From contig BSBM01000826.1 of assembly GCA_027924585.1 (NCBI GenBank), forward strand, positions 15,640,001 to 15,704,000: a stretch of 64,000 nt of DNA. Direction: 5' to 3'. Both the position numbers and the translations under genes were made by a program. Positions 59,639 to 64,000 of this stretch are shown here, piece after piece (the first letter of the stretch is position 1; every line of letters begins with the position of its first letter). The DNA comes from Larix kaempferi (Eukaryota > Streptophyta > Pinopsida > Pinales > Pinaceae). Under the pieces are notes generated by a model that worked only from the letters and a program-made list of their open reading frames with translations, had not been told where the DNA came from and did no database searches.

Positions 59639-60279
59639 TTATCACACAACTTGTAGTTGCCCCAAATGATGATCCTATACAAGATGGTAGATGGGATAGG
59701 CAACCGAAGAGGTGAACCAAGAGGGCCTCGATTCCCGAGATGGATTGGTTGTCATGCCAATTGAGGCACTCTTCACTTCATGTTATTCAAGCCCTAGATA
59801 ACAATGGGGGAGACCCAGATCAACTCCCAACAGGAGAGATCTAACCAGAACACCAGATCAAATCAGATAAATGAAATACGTAAGGTGTAAGGTATAATGA
59901 ACCCTAGATCTATGGATGAAGTCACAAGATGAGTTAAGGTTGGGTCAATAACTATATCTCATAAGCCTCTTGATCCAACCTTAACTCATCTTGTGACTTC
60001 ATCCATAGATCTAGGGTTCATTATACCTTACACCTTACGTATTTCATTTATCTGATTTGATCTGGTGTTCTGGTTAGGTTTCTCCTGTCGGGAGTTGATC
60101 TGGGTCTCCCCCATTGTTATCTAGGGCTTGGATAACATAAAGTGAAGAGTGCCTCGATTGACGTGACAACCAATCCATCTTGGGAATCGAGGCCCTCTTG
60201 GTTCACCTCTCTGGTTGCCTATCCCCTCTACCATCCTGTATAGGATCATCATTTGGGGCAACTACAAGTTGTGTGATAA
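59639..60279. repeat. 641-bp inverted repeat made of Gyp-C LTR ends
   Basis: Left arm 59639-59943 and right arm 59975-60279 (305 bp each) are reverse complements with scattered, mostly transition-type mismatches, around a 31-bp spacer. The left arm starts at the Gyp-C LTR end next to the PBS. The right arm ends GTGTGATAA and lacks the mirrored PBS. It could be an inverted LTR duplication or a foldback element. Confidence 0.9.
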
Positions 60280-61228
60280 AAGTTATTAATTATAGATTTG
60301 TCAATCTAGTTGCATATCTGTACTTGTAATTTCTGATTTAAGGCTTAATCATACATATTTGGTAGCTTGAATCAACTTGTTGCCTCAGGGACACCTCCTG
60401 GGACTAGTATGTGCTATTCTTGAAGTGAGAGACTTGCTATTGGTGATAGGAATAGGAAGTCTAAACTGTCCACTCAGATCCTTTGGGATTAATTTCTCAA
60501 GGGACAGATCTGATTGACAATAGGGGGCATGAGTGAGTTCTATATAATCTTGTCCCTAGTTTGAAATTCAACTTGTGGTGGGATGCTTCCTGGATGTCGG
60601 GTGTTGACCTATATGTGAGGTTTTCTTGCACTTGGAGCAATTAATGGATCTACCTAGCCACTTCTAAATATCTACACTCTTAAGAGCTACTTGGATTGGT
60701 GACAAATGGTCACATACAAAGGAATTCTATATGGAAAAGGATCATAGCGATGGCTAGGCTTACTTGGATTTGATATTGTCTATTATTAACATAATGTATT
60801 TCTAATGTTACTCTGCAAAAGATCTTGATTCTGAATTTTAAATTTGTAATGTTCAGACTCAGTTCTAGATTTATGTCACCAGGATTGGGGAAATAAGTAT
60901 AGGTTAGTGAAAAGGTGAACAGTCCGGAAATGACACTTTCAAAATAGGAGGGAAAAATGATTTCTTTAGAAGGTACAAATTCTGAGATCTCAAAGCATGT
61001 CATTTTTTAAATTACTATCTCCTTGTTGTTTTATTAACAATTTTCTTGATTTTCTTTCCAGTTTCTAAGTTGTAGGGCCCACCCACAGCTCTTTAAAAAG
61101 AAAGGATAACTGTTTTTGTAGTTCTAAAACAACAGTTCAGTACTAGAAACATCTTACCAGGAAACATCTGCCAGGAAACATCTGGAAAATGTACCCTAGG
61201 TGTAAAAAGCCATCTCTATAGCAAAAAT
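60280..61228. other. Unassigned stretch
   Basis: About 950 bp with no domain, LTR or tandem repeat recognised. A small duplication, GGAAACATCTG, occurs near 61160-61185. It forms the left flank of CopT-3. Confidence 0.4.
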
Positions 61229-61824
61229 TGTTAAAATTCAATATGCTGAAACATAGAATATCAGTATTGCATTCCATTTCACAATAATAGCATATACAGG
61301 ATCACTGAAAGAACAACAAGCACAGCATAAACACAAGAGACACAAATTTATCCTGGGAAACCCTCATGGGGTAGAAAACCCAGCAAAGCTTCCTCAATAT
61401 AGATGACCAGCAAATACAAAGATGTAAACCCTAAACATGAGCTCCTTCTCCTCCATAGCAGATCTCTCCCTCACCTATGCGCCAATCACAAGTGAGTGTA
61501 ATGTGTGTTAAATGAGGAACACACCTCCTCTATTTATACACAACTCCGACTTGACTTTTACACTAACTAGGTCGGCCCCAACTTAACAACTTAACATAAG
61601 GCTGACTGGGTCGACCCCTCTAGGGTGGTCTAATAACCCTTTAACCCACATGACTCATACAGGGCCGACCCCCACTAGGGAAGTCTAATAACCTAAGTTA
61701 CCACATTCTCCACGAAGGAATAAAACATCTCCAGATATACAATAAGGTCTTCACAGAGGAATGAAACATCTCCGGAATAATAAAGTACAAATATAATATT
61801 CTTAGAAGTTACAATATTTCAACA
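61229..61824 (-). repeat. CopT-3 3' LTR
   Basis: 596 bp, diverged from the CopT-1 LTR by many changes and small gaps but colinear. TATA box (CTATTTATA on +) at 61530-61538. Polypurine tract TAAGGGGGAG (minus) directly follows at 61825-61834. Confidence 0.92.
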
Positions 61825-62029
61825 CTCCCCCTTAACGAGAAGGATATTATAACAACATCTGTAGGAGCAAGGAGTCATCAACTACATGATACATGATACA
61901 TCTATAAATCATTGGAAGCTTTCTTCATACATCATCAGTAACTCAAACAGTTTACTGGAATATCTTCAAGATCTTCAATACTGGAACATCAACATCTTCA
62001 GTACTGAGTCTTCATCTTCTGCAACACTC

Positions 62030-62135
62030 GAACAACTACAGCAACATTATCAGCATCTGGATCATCTCGATCAACAACATCTGGATCATCTCGATCGACA
62101 GCATCTGGATCATCTCAATCAACAGTATCATCATA
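62030..62135. repeat. CopT-3 short array of CATCTGGATCATCTCGAT
   Basis: Three units of about 27 bp (CAACAGCATCTGGATCATCT-like) at the position of array A in CopT-1. ATCGAG/CTCGAT-type pairing is partial. Confidence 0.75.
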
Positions 62136-62170
62136 GTAGCATAATCTACAATACACATGATCCAATTCCA

Positions 62171-62655
62171 GGATGATCAATCCTTATCAATTTTAGACAA
62201 GTCTCATGTCTATGGACGATGCAATCTAGATCTACTTCCAGGATGATCAATCCTTATCAATTTTAGACAAGTCTCATGTCTATGGACGATGCAATCCAGA
62301 TCTACTTCCAGGATGATCAATCCTTATCAATTTTAGACAAGTCTCATGTCTATGGACGATGCAATCCAGATCTACTTTCAGGATGATCAATCCTTATCAA
62401 TTTTAGACAAGTCTCATGTCTATGGACGATGCAATCCAGATCTACTTCCAGGATGATCAATCCTTATCATTTTTAGACAAGTCTCATGTCTATGGACGAT
62501 GCAATGCAGATCTACTTCCAGGATGATCAATCCTTATCAATTTTAGACAAGTCTCATGTCTATGGACGATGCAATCCAGATCTACTTCCACGATGATCAA
62601 TCCTTATCATTTTTAGACAAGTCTCATGTCTATGGACGATGCAATCCGTGATCCT
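62171..62655. repeat. CopT-3 array of seven 70-bp units
   Basis: GATGATCAATCC recurs at exact 70-bp steps from 62171 (62171, 62241, 62311, 62381, 62451, 62521, 62591). Each unit has GGAT-GATCA-ATCC and CATGTCTATGGACGATGCAA. A single related unit is present in CopT-1 near 18180-18250. Confidence 0.93.
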
Positions 62656-62689
62656 TTTAAGACAAGTCCCATGTCTAGGGACGATACAA

Positions 62690-62876
62690 TCCCATCACGT
62701 ACATTTTGAACCAAATGTCCAGGGACGATGCAGTCCTATCACATACATTTTGAACCAAATGTCCAGAGACGATGTAGTCCTATCACGTACATTTTGAACC
62801 AAATGTTCAGGGACGATGCAGTTCTATCACGTACATTTTGAACCAAATGTTCAGGGACGATGCAGTCCTATCATCA
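62690..62876. repeat. CopT-3 array of four 44-bp units
   Basis: ACATTTTGAACC at 62701, 62745, 62789 and 62833; each unit has GGACGATGCAGTCC, a 4-bp inverted repeat. CopT-1 has one such unit near 18709. Confidence 0.92.
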
Positions 62877-63144
62877 ATTTTCTGAGATAGATGTCTACGA
62901 ATCAATTCAGGGACCTAAGTCCAGGGATGATGCAATCCCTCTCGTCCACTAGGGACCACTTCTCGAAGATATATGTCTACGGATCAATTCAGGGACCGAA
63001 GTCTGGGGATGATACAATCCCCTCATCATCTTAGACCAAGTCTAAGTACCACTCATCGACCTCATCGCCGACATCATTAATACAGGTATCCACATCATCG
63101 ACCTTTCTGTCGTTGCAGGCAATCTCATCATCAGTGATCACATC

Positions 63145-63160
63145 ACTCCCCCTTTCGAGG
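63145..63160 (-). promoter_or_regulatory. CopT-3 second polypurine-like site
   Basis: The minus strand reads CCTCGAAAGGGGGAGT, as in CopT-1 and CopT-2, although no RT/RNase H remains beside it. Confidence 0.8.
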
Positions 63161-63200
63161 AGGGTCGTTCTGAATCACACCAAGCTTGTCTCGGAAATAC

Positions 63201-64000
63201 TCAAACTTCTGAATGGATGGAAAGATGTGGCTTGCTGAGCTGATCAAGCTGGTATACTTCGATTTTGAAAATTGCAAAATCTGACCCCTCAAAATTGCCT
63301 TTGAAACTTCCGGATTCACTAGATATGACCCTGAACTAGGGTTTGATAAAGCCCACCCTTCTGCCCAACCAAAAGGTTCGATCCAAAGCTCTAAACTTTG
63401 ATTTTTCTAAGGAGCTTCCAGCCGTGGTCACAGACTTAAAAAATTCCAACTTTTGCAGAAGCCCTAATTTTCCATCTTTCTGATCAAAATCCCGAACTAG
63501 GGTTTGATCAAGCCCGACGTTTTGCCCAACCAAAAAATTCGATCTTGGTCTCTAAATTTCGATTTTGATGAGGAGAATTCAGCCGTGGTCTCCGATTCCA
63601 AAAATTCCAACTTTCTCCGAAGCCCTAAATTCCCGCAACAGTGACAAGCCAAGAATGAAGGTGCTCAGAATCCAAATCTGTTTTGACAGAAATATGCACT
63701 TGATTGTTTCTGGTGCATCTCTGAAATTACGAATCCACAGGGTCTGAAACTTCGGCCTATGGTATCCTGACTTGTCATCTTTCCAACCCCACAGGTCTGA
63801 CCTCAATTGGATTCTCCGAGAAAGAGTTATGCCAAGTGTCGCATCGTGACCTGTTTATGGGATAAAACAGGAGAGCGAACTTGTACGGCGTGCCATGTGT
63901 CACTGGTTCAACTTCGGCCTCTGAAAAACTTACCTGAGAAACTACAGTCCATGCTCTACCTATCAATTATTACGAAATTTCATTTGGAGCTTCCTAGCCC
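63201..64000 (-). other. CopT-3 leader
   Basis: From the junction TCAAACTTC onward the sequence follows the CopT-1 leader (GAGCTGATCAA, GGATTCACT, CAGCCGTGGTC blocks twice, then TGACCTCAATTGGATTCTC). It carries the same duplications and continues past the window. Confidence 0.8.

Larger units (their letters stand above)
61229..64000 (-). mobile_element. CopT-3: CopT element lacking all coding remnants (5' part beyond window)
   Basis: Minus orientation, 3' LTR at 61229-61824, polypurine tract, arrays, second polypurine site, then a direct jump into the leader. The gag stub and RT/RNase H tail of CopT-1 are missing. The PBS and 5' LTR would lie past 64000. The five bases left of the LTR (AAAAT, 61224-61228) predict the other duplication. 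Confidence 0.88.

Noticed and set aside
60710-61003. 97-codon minus-strand frame
   Set aside because: No recognisable motif, no neighbouring gene structure; likely chance in AT-rich sequence.

Overview
The window reads as a stretch of a large, repeat-rich vascular-plant nuclear genome. Every recognisable coding segment comes from a plant-type LTR retrotransposon (Ty1/copia with a TGGTATCAGAG primer-binding site, or Ty3/gypsy of the Tat/Athila type with TGGCGCCGTT-like sites). No ordinary host gene, rRNA or tRNA was seen. A gymnosperm-like genome is a guess from the very long LTRs and deep nesting, not something the sequence proves.

Layout. Positions 1-3100 hold degenerate tandem repeats, including a GCCC-GCAA-GGGC hairpin array. 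A dead copia element (here Copia-A, + strand) spans about 3105-27165. It is cut by five insertions. Four have both ends in view: S1 3594-7667 (duplication TGACC), S2 8313-12209 (CAACT), S3 12502-13372 (AGCAG/AGAAG) and S4 14817-25827 (GGGTA). The fifth is a gypsy LTR starting at 27166. S4 itself contains CopT-1 (16777-24302, duplication TATAC). The 27166 LTR is followed by Copia-B (about 30549-38426, - strand), which holds Gyp-E (31481-37529, duplication GAACC) and is then cut by Gyp-B (38427 to about 59009). Gyp-B holds CopT-2 (38754-45991, duplication CTTAA) and solo LTR S5 (56957-58166, duplication GATAC). A fragment of a third gypsy element (Gyp-C) and a 641-bp inverted repeat follow. CopT-3 runs off the right edge.

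The most interesting system is the CopT family: three non-autonomous copia derivatives with only a gag stub and an RT/RNase H tail, or neither. All carry large arrays of different tandem repeats between two polypurine-tract-like sites. Most unit types contain a short inverted repeat that could fold as an RNA stem-loop. CopT-1 has identical 605-bp LTRs, CopT-2 has two differences in 531 bp and an empty-site counterpart in the same window, and CopT-3 has lost its coding remnants at a 9-bp microhomology. The second system is Gyp-B, a gypsy element with gag remnants, no visible pol and a long reading frame in antisense orientation near its 3' LTR.

No protein here looks functional as it stands. 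In the older elements several stops sit where the family has Gln, consistent with C-to-T change at CAG/CAA codons.
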